Program-made: the position numbers and the translations under genes
NCBI RefSeq assembly: GCF_902499175.1
Contig: NZ_CABVQC010000004.1
Coordinates: forward strand, 124,001 to 188,000
Length of the DNA: 64,000 nucleotides
Origin: Burkholderia aenigmatica
GTDB taxonomy: Bacteria; Pseudomonadota; Gammaproteobacteria; Burkholderiales; Burkholderiaceae
Reading direction: 5' to 3'
Shown here: piece after piece, positions 25,802 through 35,948 of the stretch
Layout: every line of letters starts with the position of its first letter
Position numbering within the stretch: position 1 is the first letter of the stretch
The notes under the pieces: generated by a model
The model's input: the letters and a program-made list of their open reading frames with translations, nothing else
What the model was told of the DNA's origin: nothing
Database searches by the model: none

Positions 25802-26820
25802 GTCGGGATCGGATCGGAGGTGAACGAAGCGGCTTCGGGGCCGGCTGTGGCCGGCGTCCAGCCGAGCGCCGGTGCGATCGCTGCCGCGACGGCTTCGAGC
25901 CGCCGCAGCGCGTCGCGGTGCGAGGTGCTGGCGGTCTGCACCTGCACGACGAGTTCGGTCGTGCCGGGCAGCGCGGGATCGGCATGCAAGGCGGCCACGA
26001 TGTCGGCGGGCGTGCCGCGCAGCACGCCGAAGCGGTCCAGCAGCGCGGGGACGTCGGCCGGCGCGGGCGCCGGTACGCCGCCCGCCCGCGCGAGCCGTTC
26101 GGCGTAACGCAGGATGTCGGGGCCGAGCGCGGCTTCGACGCTCGCCGCATCGTCGCCGGGCACGACCGCCCGCACGAGTGCGACGCGCGGCGCGTGCGGA
26201 TGCGTCCACGCGCCGCGATAGCGCGCCACGAGCGCCGCTTCGCCGTCCTGATCGGGACGCGTGCGCGCGACGATCAGCCCGTGACCGTTGCGCGCGACCG
26301 CCTCGGCATCGCCGGTCGCCTGCCACAGGCGCGCGGCCAGCGTGGGCGCGTCCGGCTGCAGTGTCGTGCCGGCCGGGCCGAGCGGCGCGCCGTCCAGCGC
26401 GCGCCGCAATGAAGCGAGCGCATTGGCCTGCAGCGCCGCGCGTGCATCGAAATCGCGGCCGAACGCGGCGAACACGTCCGGCTCGAAGCCGGCGCCGACG
26501 CCGAGCTGCAGGCGGCCGTCGGCCAACGCGTCGAGCACGGCCGCATCCTCGGCGACGCGCAGCACCGATTCGAGCGGCAGCACGATCACGCCGGTGCCGA
26601 GCGCGATGCGCCGCGTGCGGCGCGCGGCGGCCGCCAGCAGCACGAGCGGCGATGGCAGCCGGCCCGTTTCGCTACCGAAATGGTGCTGCGCGACCCACGC
26701 GCTGTCGAAGCCGAGCGCTTCCGCCGCGTCGATCAGCGCGAGCGTGTCGTGCAGCACGTGCGGCGACGGGTCGGGTGTGTACACGCGCGTGAGCACGCCG
26801 AGACGAAACGGGCGCGTCAT
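25798..26820 (-). CDS. LLM flavin-dependent oxidoreductase, paralogue
   Basis: This is a 340-residue LLM oxidoreductase with the same layout as the neighbouring 24743-25801 gene: 'FRLGVLTRVYTPDPSPHVLHDTLALIDAAEALGFDSAWVAQHHFGSETGRLPSPLVLLAAAARRTRRIALGTGVIVLPLES' and the shared C-terminal 'AIAPALGWTPA'. The two are clearly tandem paralogues that have diverged, so they may act on different substrates or as a heterodimer. It overlaps its neighbours by 4 bp each. Confidence 0.8.
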   Translation of the reverse strand: MTRPFRLGVLTRVYTPDPSPHVLHDTLALIDAAEALGFDSAWVAQHHFGSETGRLPSPLVLLAAAARRTRRIALGTGVIVLPLESVLRVAEDAAVLDALADGRLQLGVGAGFEPDVFAAFGRDFDARAALQANALASLRRALDGAPLGPAGTTLQPDAPTLAARLWQATGDAEAVARNGHGLIVARTRPDQDGEAALVARYRGAWTHPHAPRVALVRAVVPGDDAASVEAALGPDILRYAERLARAGGVPAPAPADVPALLDRFGVLRGTPADIVAALHADPALPGTTELVVQVQTASTSHRDALRRLEAVAAAIAPALGWTPATAGPEAASFTSDPIPT

Positions 26821-28190
26821 GCGGCGCCTCCGCCGACGGGCGCGACCGTATCGCCGCGCAGCGACGACGGGCGACGGAAGAACGGCGGCCGCGGCAGCCC
26901 GAGCTGATCGCGCAGCGTCGGGCCTTCGTATTCGGTGCGGAACAGCCCGCGACGCTGCAGTTCGGGCACGACGAGGTCGACGAAATCGTCGAGGCCGCCG
27001 GGCACCCAGGCGAACGCGACGTTGAACCCGTCGGCGCCGTACGACTGGAACCATTCCTCGAAGCGATCGGCGATGGTCTTCGGCGTGCCGGTCACGACGC
27101 CCGCGCTGGCAAAGCGCTCGTAGAGCTGGCGGATCGTCAGGTTCTCGCGGCGCGCGAGATCGACGATCAACTGCTGGCGGCTCTTGCTGCGATTGCTCGG
27201 CGGCAGCTCGGGCAGCGGCCCGTCGAGCGGATAGCCGGACAGGTCGAAATCGCCTGCGTTGTCGGCGAGCAGCCGCAGCCCGAGCACCGGGTCGATCAGG
27301 TCCTGCAGCGCGCGCAGCTTGTCGCGCGCGTCGGCCTCGGTCGCGCCGACGATCGGCATCACGCCGGGCAGGATCTTCAGGTGCTCGGGGCGGCGGCCGT
27401 AATGCGCGAGGCGGCCCTTGACGTCCGCATAGAACGCCTGCGCGTCGTCGAGCCGGTGCTGCGCGGTGAAGATCACTTCCGCGCAGCGGGCCGCGAGCTC
27501 GCGGCCCGCGTCCGACGAGCCGGCCTGCACGAGCACCGGATGCCCCTGCGGCGCGCGTGCGACGTTCAGCGGGCCGCGCACGCTGAAATGCGGCCCGTGA
27601 TGATCGAGCACGTGCAGCTTGCGATGATCGAAATGCAGGCCGGCCGCCTTGTCCTCGATGAATGCGTCGTCTTCCCAGCTGTCCCAGAGCCCGGCCACGA
27701 CGCGCTGGAACTCGTCGGCGCGCGCGTAGCGATCGGCGTGCGCAAGGTGCGGCGCCGCGCCGAAGTTCGCCGCTTCGTCGGGCACCACCGACGTGACGAG
27801 GTTCCACCCGGCGCGGCCGCCGCTCAGGTGATCGAGCGACGCGAACTTGCGGGCGATGTGGTAGGGCGCGTTGTAGGTCGTCGTCGCGGTCGCGATCAGC
27901 CCGATGCGGTGCGTGACGGCCGCGAGCGCGGCGAGCAGCGTGAGCGGCTCGAAGGTGTCGGCGCGCGCGCTGCGGCGCAGCGAATCGATGTGGCTGCCCT
28001 GCGTGGCGACCACGTCCGCGACGAACAGCGCATCGAGCTTGCCGCGCTCGGCCGTCTGCGCCATCCGGCGGAAGTGCGCGAAGTCGCGGTTGCCGTTCGG
28101 CTGCGCGAGCGGATGGCGCCAGCCGACCACATGGCTGCCGCCGCCGTTCAGCATCGCGTTGAGTTTCAGGGTGTCGGTGCGGCGCGTCAT
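26817..28190 (-). CDS. NtaA/SnaA/DszA-family FMN monooxygenase
   Basis: This is a 457-residue two-component monooxygenase. 'LKLNAMLNGGGSHVVGWRHP', 'RMAQTAERGKLDALFVADVV', '[55 protein letters not shown]' and '[35 protein letters not shown]' are the hallmark stretches of NtaA/DszA enzymes, which cleave C-N or C-S bonds with FMNH2 and O2. It is the first gene of the five-gene operon. Its ribosome site TAAGGAG lies 9 nt upstream of the ATG and straddles the edge of the 316-bp repeat element. The substrate is probably an organosulfur compound, inferred from the sfn context. Confidence 0.88.
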   Translation of the reverse strand: MTRRTDTLKLNAMLNGGGSHVVGWRHPLAQPNGNRDFAHFRRMAQTAERGKLDALFVADVVATQGSHIDSLRRSARADTFEPLTLLAALAAVTHRIGLIATATTTYNAPYHIARKFASLDHLSGGRAGWNLVTSVVPDEAANFGAAPHLAHADRYARADEFQRVVAGLWDSWEDDAFIEDKAAGLHFDHRKLHVLDHHGPHFSVRGPLNVARAPQGHPVLVQAGSSDAGRELAARCAEVIFTAQHRLDDAQAFYADVKGRLAHYGRRPEHLKILPGVMPIVGATEADARDKLRALQDLIDPVLGLRLLADNAGDFDLSGYPLDGPLPELPPSNRSKSRQQLIVDLARRENLTIRQLYERFASAGVVTGTPKTIADRFEEWFQSYGADGFNVAFAWVPGGLDDFVDLVVPELQRRGLFRTEYEGPTLRDQLGLPRPPFFRRPSSLRGDTVAPVGGGAA

Positions 28191-28203
28191 TCGGCTGGAC
28201 TCC

Positions 28204-28515
28204 TTAGGGTCTGTTTACATATGGAACGCGCATGCGTTGCCACGAGAACGGCCGCTCGCGAGGCGCGCGACGCCGCGAATACTGACGTATTCGCAAGGAG
28301 CGCAACGTGGCGAGCGGCCGTTCTCGTGGCAACCCCAAATTAAAAAAATCATGTCACGGGAATGCCCGAAATCGCCCGTATGGCGGCGTCGCTCGTCGCT
28401 TGTGTGGCTCGGCCAAACGGCGCTCCTCACTTCTTGCCATACGCCCCGAAGGAAGTCCCCTTGGGGGACGAGCGATTTCGGGCATTCGCATGCGCGTTCC
28501 ATATGTAAACAGACC

Positions 28516-28519
<4 letters not shown>
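28204..28519. repeat. Nested-palindrome element with perfect 33-bp inverted ends
   Basis: This is a 316-bp element with no protein-coding capacity. Its ends (28204-28236 and 28487-28519) are perfect 33-bp inverted repeats starting TTAGGGTCTGTTTACATATG. Inside are a perfect 23-bp inverted repeat (28237-28259 with 28310-28332), which itself encloses an 8-bp hairpin (28275-28282/28287-28294), and a perfect 16-bp inverted repeat (28360-28375 with 28472-28487), enclosing CGTATGGC/GCCATACG (28377-28384/28436-28443). An A7 tract separates the two halves. It looks like a non-autonomous transposon (MITE-like) or an engineered-by-evolution terminator/processing element. The left end abuts the flavoenzyme gene leader and the right end supplies the stop codon of the TonB receptor. 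Confidence 0.85.
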
Positions 28520-30873
<2,354 letters not shown>

Positions 30874-30971
30874 CCGTATATCCCCAAATCGAAGCGTTGT
30901 TATGCGTGTGGTCCGGCGCGGCGCGCATCGGATCGACGGCGGCGCGGCTCGGCAGTGCGTGAGCGGGGCTT

Positions 30972-30988
30972 CGCAACAGGCGTGCCAA
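30972..30988 (-). promoter_or_regulatory. Sigma-54 promoter for TonB receptor operon
   Basis: On the minus strand the sequence reads TTGGCACGCCTGTTGCG, with GG (30985-30986) and GC (30973-30974) at the exact 12-bp repeat distance of -24/-12 elements. The start would be near 30961, about 88 nt before the receptor ATG. The match to TGGCACG-N4-TTGC is nearly perfect. Confidence 0.75.
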
Positions 30989-31075
30989 TGGGCGCTCGGG
31001 CGCGCCCCATAACGGCCCGACGCCGAAAGCACAGGCCGGATGCCGGCGCGTGCGCACCTGCGTTCCAGTCGTTTT

Positions 31076-31089
31076 GCTGGATTTCCAGC
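31076..31089. promoter_or_regulatory. Candidate SfnR upstream activator site 1
   Basis: GCTGGATTTCCAGC is an inverted repeat (GCTGGA/TCCAGC). It occurs between two divergent sigma-54 promoters, about 105 bp from one and 90 bp from the other. It is the reverse complement of the second copy at 31134-31147. Confidence 0.65.
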
Positions 31090-31133
31090 AGCGCCGCCGC
31101 GCCGCGCGCGGCGTGCTGCATTTGCGGCATCTC

Positions 31134-31147
31134 GCTGGAAATCCAGC
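31134..31147. promoter_or_regulatory. Candidate SfnR upstream activator site 2
   Basis: GCTGGAAATCCAGC is the exact reverse complement of site 1, with centres 58 bp apart. A pair of identical palindromes between sigma-54 promoters is the standard enhancer layout for this regulator class. Confidence 0.65.
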
Positions 31148-31192
31148 GCGCCGCACGTGGTGCGATGGCCGCACAGGCAGACAGGACGGTAT

Positions 31193-31208
31193 TGGCATGG
31201 TGCTTGCT
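31193..31208 (+). promoter_or_regulatory. Sigma-54 promoter for sfnB-like operon
   Basis: TGGCATGGTGCTTGCT has GG at 31194-31195 and GC at 31206-31207, with correct -24/-12 spacing. Transcription would start about 28 nt before the ATG at 31246, which supports that start over upstream in-frame codons. Confidence 0.75.
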
Positions 31209-31245
31209 GTCGACGGAGGCCATGCACCCGTCCACGAGGATCTTC

Positions 31246-32487
31246 ATGAACGCTTTCACGTCCGCCGATGCGCCGGCCCGCGCGTCGTCCCCGCTGTCCG
31301 CCCGTCCGCCCGCGAGCCGCATCGTCGACGACGCGCACGCACTCGAAACCGCGCGCCGGCTCGCCGACGAACTGGCGCGCGACGCGGCGCTGCGCGACCG
31401 CGAGCGGCGCCTGCCGTTCGCGGAGCTCGACCTGTTCTCGGGCAGCGGGCTGTGGGGCATCACGGTGCCGCGCGCGTTCGGCGGCGCGGATGTGTCGCTC
31501 GCGACGCTCGGCGAAGTCGTGCGGACCATCGCGCAGGCCGACCCGTCGATCGGCCAGTTGCCGAAGAATCACTTCCACGCGCTCGACGTGATCCGGCTGA
31601 CGGGCGACGATGCGCAGCGCCGCAAGTTCTTCGGCCTCGTGCTCGACGGCGCGCGGATCGGCCATGCGGCGTCCGAGCGCGGGACCAGGAACGCGCTCGA
31701 GATCGGCACGCGGCTGTCGCGGCGCGGCGGGCGGCTCGTGCTCGACGGCCAGAAGTTCTATTCGACGGGCGCGCTGTTCGCCGACTGGATCGCGGTGCTC
31801 GCGCTCGACGACGACGGCCGCTACGTGCAGGCGCTGGTCGAGCGCGACCGGCCGGGGCTCGACATCGTCGACGACTGGAGCGGCTTCGGGCAGCGCACGA
31901 CGGCGAGCGGCACGCTGACGTTGTCGGGCGTGGAGGTCGACGAGCAGGACGTGGTGTCGATCCAGGCCGCGTTCGAGCGGCCGACGCTCGCGGGCCCGGT
32001 ATCGCAGTACCTGCACGCGAACATCGACGTCGGCATCGCGCGCGCGGCGCTGGCCGACACGCTCGACTTCGTGCGCACGCGCAGCCGGCCGTGGGCCGAC
32101 AGCGGGATCGCGCGCGCGTCCGACGATCCGTACGTGATCCGCGACGTCGCGGACGTGCAGGTTCGCCTGCTCGCGACCGAAGCGCTGCTCGACCGTGCGG
32201 CCGCGGCGCTCGACGCATTGCCGGCCGAACTCGACGACGCGCAGGTCGCGCATGCGTCGGTGCAGGTCGCGGCCGCGAAGGTGCTGAGCACCGAACTTGC
32301 GATCCTCGCGACCAACAAGCTGTTCGAGCTGTCGGGCACGCGCTCGGTGCTGAGCGAATACAACCTCGACCGTCACTGGCGCAATGCGCGCACGCATACG
32401 CTGCACGACCCGGTGCGCTGGAAATACCACGCGATCGGCAACTACGTGCTCAACCACGTGAACCCGCCGCGCCACGGCTACCTGTGA
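31246..32487 (+). CDS. sfnB: SfnB/DszC-like acyl-CoA dehydrogenase-fold monooxygenase
   Basis: This is a 413-residue flavoprotein of the acyl-CoA dehydrogenase fold. 'RIVDDAHALETARRLADELARDAALRDRERRLPFAELDLFSGSGLWGITVPRAFGGADVSLATLGEVVRTIAQADPSIGQ' and 'NHFHALD' are typical of SfnB/DszC enzymes, which use FMNH2 and O2 on sulfur compounds rather than dehydrogenating acyl-CoA. The C-terminal 'LFELSGTRSVLSEYNLDRHWRNARTHTLHDPVRWKYHAIGNYVLN' matches that group. Start chosen by the sigma-54 promoter and the ACGAGGA ribosome site. It heads a six-gene plus-strand operon. Confidence 0.87.
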   Translation: MNAFTSADAPARASSPLSARPPASRIVDDAHALETARRLADELARDAALRDRERRLPFAELDLFSGSGLWGITVPRAFGGADVSLATLGEVVRTIAQADPSIGQLPKNHFHALDVIRLTGDDAQRRKFFGLVLDGARIGHAASERGTRNALEIGTRLSRRGGRLVLDGQKFYSTGALFADWIAVLALDDDGRYVQALVERDRPGLDIVDDWSGFGQRTTASGTLTLSGVEVDEQDVVSIQAAFERPTLAGPVSQYLHANIDVGIARAALADTLDFVRTRSRPWADSGIARASDDPYVIRDVADVQVRLLATEALLDRAAAALDALPAELDDAQVAHASVQVAAAKVLSTELAILATNKLFELSGTRSVLSEYNLDRHWRNARTHTLHDPVRWKYHAIGNYVLNHVNPPRHGYL

Positions 32488-34115
32488 TGACCGACACGCT
32501 CCCGACTCCATCGCCGTTCGCGCCGAAGGACCCGGCGCGACGCCGTTATGCGCTCGCCGCCGCGTGGGCCGCCGCCGGGCTCGGCGGCGCGGCGCGCGTG
32601 TTCGCGGCGGACGCCGCGGCCACGCCGGTGCGCGGCGGCACGCTGTCGCTGTTCGCGCAGCCGGAGCCGCCGTCGCTCGTCAATGCGCTGACGCCGCACG
32701 TCGCGTCGCAATACGTTGGCGGCAAGATCTTCCAGGGGCTGCTCGGCTTCGACCCGCAACTGCGTGCGGTGCCGGTGCTTGCGCGCAGCTGGCACGCGAC
32801 GGCCGACGCGCTGACGTACACGTTCGACCTGCAGCCGGGCGTGCGCTGGCACGACGGGCAGCCGTTCGGCGCGCAGGACGTGGTGGTCACGCTGAAGGAA
32901 ATCGCGCCGCAGGCGCTGCCGCGCACGAAGGTGACGTTCGACAAGTACGTCGCGTCGATCGATGCGAGCGGCCCGCTGCAGGTGACGATCCGCCTGAAGA
33001 AGCCGTATGCGGGGCTGATCAACCTGCTCGGCAGCGGGCTGCTGCCGATCCTGCCGGCCCATCTGTACCAGGGCAAGGACCCGCGCAGCAATCCCGCGAA
33101 CCAGCATCCGGTCGGCACCGGGCCGTTCGTGTTCCGCGAATGGAAGCGCGGCGCGTACATCCGTGTCGCGCGCAATCCGGATTACTGGAAGAAGGGGCTG
33201 CCGTATCTCGACGGGATCGTGTTCAACGTCGTGCCCGACGCGGCCGCGCGCTCGATCGCGTTCGAACGCGGGCAGATCCATGCGCTGCGCGCGGGCGACG
33301 TCGACTACGCGGACATCGCGCGGCTCGCGAAGCTGCCGGGCGTCGCGATCACGACGCAGGGCTGGGAGCTGTTTACCGGGATGGCCTTTCTCGAACTGAA
33401 CCAGCGCAAGCCGCCGTTCGACAACGTGCTCGTGCGGCAGGCAGTGCTGCACGCGCTCGATCGCCAGTTCATCGTCGACCGGATCTTTTTCGGCTACGGG
33501 AAGGTCGCGAACGGGCCGTTCGTGTCGTCGTCGCCGTTCTACGATCCGAACGTGCCGCGCTTCGCGTACGACCCGGAGCGGGCGCGCGCGCTGATCCGGC
33601 AGTCGGGCGTCGACGTCGGCAAGTTTCCGCTCGTGCTGATCAACGGCGAGAAGGGCGGCGCGTGGGAGCGGGTGGCCGAATACACGCAGCAGGCGCTCGG
33701 CCAGGCCGGCTTCCGGCTGCGCGTGCAGACGACCGATGCGGCCGGCTGGTATGCGCGCGTCGCGAACTGGGATTTCGACCTGAGCTACAACTTCCTGTTC
33801 CAGAACGCGGACCCGGATTTCGGCGTCGCGCCGCTGTACCGGATCGACGGCATCTCGAAGGGCTCGCCGTTCGGCAACGTCGAGGGCTACCGCAATCCGC
33901 AGGCCGATGCGCTGTGGGACGCGGCCGCGCTGGACACCGATCCGGCCGCGCGCCGCGCGCGCTACGCGCAGATCCAGACCACGCTCGCGAACGACGCGGC
34001 GATCGCGAACATCTTCGAGATGGTGAACCCGACGGTGTACCGGCGCAACGTCCACAACCTGCTGCGCACGGCCACCAGCGTGAACGACAGTCTCGAGGAC
34101 ACGTGGATCGGATGA
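32487..34115 (+). CDS. Peptide/opine-type ABC transporter binding protein
   Basis: This is a 542-residue family 5 solute-binding protein. It has a twin-arginine-like leader ('DPARRRYALAAAWAAAGLGGAARVFAADA', about residues 14-43), then 'GGTLSLFAQPEPPSLVNALTPH', 'LTYTFDLQPGVRWHDGQPFGAQDVVVTLKEI' and 'NQHPVGTGPFVFREWKRGAYIRVARNPDYWKKGLPYLDGIVFNVVPDAAARSIAFERGQI', all characteristic of DppA/OppA-like proteins. The start ATG overlaps the previous stop by one base (TGATG). Its partners are the two permeases and fused ATPases that follow. The ligand is likely a sulfur-containing amphoteric compound, inferred from context only. Confidence 0.9.
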   Translation: MTDTLPTPSPFAPKDPARRRYALAAAWAAAGLGGAARVFAADAAATPVRGGTLSLFAQPEPPSLVNALTPHVASQYVGGKIFQGLLGFDPQLRAVPVLARSWHATADALTYTFDLQPGVRWHDGQPFGAQDVVVTLKEIAPQALPRTKVTFDKYVASIDASGPLQVTIRLKKPYAGLINLLGSGLLPILPAHLYQGKDPRSNPANQHPVGTGPFVFREWKRGAYIRVARNPDYWKKGLPYLDGIVFNVVPDAAARSIAFERGQIHALRAGDVDYADIARLAKLPGVAITTQGWELFTGMAFLELNQRKPPFDNVLVRQAVLHALDRQFIVDRIFFGYGKVANGPFVSSSPFYDPNVPRFAYDPERARALIRQSGVDVGKFPLVLINGEKGGAWERVAEYTQQALGQAGFRLRVQTTDAAGWYARVANWDFDLSYNFLFQNADPDFGVAPLYRIDGISKGSPFGNVEGYRNPQADALWDAAALDTDPAARRARYAQIQTTLANDAAIANIFEMVNPTVYRRNVHNLLRTATSVNDSLEDTWIG

Positions 34116-34119
34116 CGCG

Positions 34120-35121
34120 ATGAACACGGCGCTGCGCTTGACGTCGACGGTGCTCCGGGGCCTTGCGGTCGTGCTGGGCGTGCTGGTCGTGAACTTCTTC
34201 CTGATCCGGCTCGCGCCGGGCGATCCCGCGCTGATGCTGGCCGGCGACGCGGGCTCGGGCGATGCCGCGTACGTCGAGCGGCTGCGCGCGCAGCTCGGGC
34301 TGAGCCGGCCGCTCGTCGAGCAATTCGCGCTGTATCTGCGCGATCTCGCGCACGTCGATTTCGGCTTCTCGTACCGCAACCAGCTACCGGTCTTGCAGCT
34401 CGTCGCGGACCGCCTGCCCGCGACGCTGCTGCTGATGGCGGCCGCGTTCGCCGTGTCGGTCGTCGCGGGCGTGACGGCGGGTGCGATCGCCGCGTATGGC
34501 GAGTCACGCGGCGGCCCGTGGATGCGCCGCATCGCGCGTGCGATCGGCGCGCTCGCGGTGATCGTCTATGCGACGCCGCTGTTCTGGCTGTCGCTGATGA
34601 GCGTGATCGCGTTCTCGGTGGTGCTCGGCTGGCTGCCGTCGTTCGGGATGGAAAGCGTTGGCGCCGGCTATACGGGGTGGCGCCACGCGCTCGACGTGGC
34701 CGCGCACCTGGTGCTGCCGGCCACGACGCTCGGGCTCGTGTACGGCGCGATCTACGTGCAGCTCACGCGCGCCGCGATGCTGGAGGTGATCGAGCGCGAG
34801 TTCGTGCGCACCGCGCGTGCGAAGGGCGCGTCCGAGCCGCGCGTGATGATCCGCCACGTGCTGCGCAATGCGCTGTTGCCGGTCGTCACGCTCGGCGGGC
34901 TGCAACTCGGCCAGCTCGCGGGCGGCGCACTCGTGACCGAGATCGTGTTCGCATGGCCGGGGCTTGGCGGGCTGATGTACGACGCGCTGCTGCAGCGCGA
35001 CTATCCGGTGCTGCTCGGGCTGCTCGCCGTGGTCGCGGCGCTCGTGGTGCTGTTCAATGCGCTGACCGACCTGCTGTACGGGATCGTCGATCCGCGCATC
35101 GACTGGCGGAGTGCGCGATGA
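34120..35121 (+). CDS. ABC transporter permease, DppB type
   Basis: This is a 333-residue inner-membrane permease with six predicted spans. 'LGVLVVNFFLIRLAPGDPALMLAGDAGSGDAAYVERLRAQLGLSRPLVEQFALYLRDLAHVDFGFSYRNQLPV' is the DppB N-terminal signature. The EAA loop reads 'EFVRTARAKGASEPRVMIRHVLRNALLPVVTLGG', which docks the ATPase. It overlaps the next permease by 4 bp. Confidence 0.92.
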   Translation: MNTALRLTSTVLRGLAVVLGVLVVNFFLIRLAPGDPALMLAGDAGSGDAAYVERLRAQLGLSRPLVEQFALYLRDLAHVDFGFSYRNQLPVLQLVADRLPATLLLMAAAFAVSVVAGVTAGAIAAYGESRGGPWMRRIARAIGALAVIVYATPLFWLSLMSVIAFSVVLGWLPSFGMESVGAGYTGWRHALDVAAHLVLPATTLGLVYGAIYVQLTRAAMLEVIEREFVRTARAKGASEPRVMIRHVLRNALLPVVTLGGLQLGQLAGGALVTEIVFAWPGLGGLMYDALLQRDYPVLLGLLAVVAALVVLFNALTDLLYGIVDPRIDWRSAR

Positions 35122-35948
35122 CGCGCGGCTTCCTGCGCCGTTTCATACGCGCGCGCGGCGCGGCGGCCGGCACGCTGTTTCTGGCCGTCGTCGCGCTCGT
35201 CGCACTGAGCGCGCCGCTATGGCTGCCGTCGCCGTGGCGCATGGCGGGCGAGCCGCTGCTGCGGCCGCTTCAGGCAGGCCATCCGCTCGGCACCGACATG
35301 CTCGGGCGCGACGTGCTGATTGCGCTGCTGTGGAGTGCGCGCGTGTCGCTGTTCGTCGGGCTCGCGGCGACGGTTGCGACCTTTGCGCTCGGTGCGTCGA
35401 TCGGCGCGCTCGCGGGCTGGTGCGGCGGCTGGGTCGACCAGGCGCTGATGGCGGTCACGACGCTGTTCCAGACCGTGCCGCAGTTCGCGGTCGCGGTCAC
35501 GATCGCGGCCGTGCTCGGCGCGTCGCTCGAATCGACGATCGTCGCGATCGCCGCCGTGTCGTGGCCGGCCATCGCGCGGCTCGTGCGCGGCGAATTCATC
35601 GGGCTCGCGCAACGGGAGTTCGTGCTCGCGGCGCGGCTGGCCGGCGAGTCGCCCGCCGCGCTCGTGCGGCGCCAGATCCTGCCGCACGTCTGGCCGCCGC
35701 TCGCGGTGCTGGCCGCGCTGATGGTCGCGACCGCGATCCTCACTGAATCGGCGCTGTCGTTTCTCGGGCTCGGCGATCCGTCGCAGATGAGCTGGGGCTT
35801 CATGATCGGCGCGGCGCGCAACGTGGTGCGCGACGCGTGGTGGCTGAGCATCTGGCCGGGGCTCGCGATCGTCGCGACCGCGCTCGCGATCAACCGGGTC
35901 GGCGAAGGGTTGCGCCACGCGTCGGCGCGTGCGGAGCACGGGCGATGA
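35118..35948 (+). CDS. ABC transporter permease, DppC type
   Basis: This is a 276-residue permease with about six spans. 'HPLGTDMLGRDVLIALLWSARVSLFVG' is the DppC/OppC hallmark, and 'EFVLAARLAGESPAALVRRQILPHVWPPL' is the EAA loop. 'ALSFLGLGDPSQMSWGFMIGAAR' near the C terminus also fits. It has 4-bp overlaps with both neighbours. Confidence 0.92.
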   Translation: MTRGFLRRFIRARGAAAGTLFLAVVALVALSAPLWLPSPWRMAGEPLLRPLQAGHPLGTDMLGRDVLIALLWSARVSLFVGLAATVATFALGASIGALAGWCGGWVDQALMAVTTLFQTVPQFAVAVTIAAVLGASLESTIVAIAAVSWPAIARLVRGEFIGLAQREFVLAARLAGESPAALVRRQILPHVWPPLAVLAALMVATAILTESALSFLGLGDPSQMSWGFMIGAARNVVRDAWWLSIWPGLAIVATALAINRVGEGLRHASARAEHGR

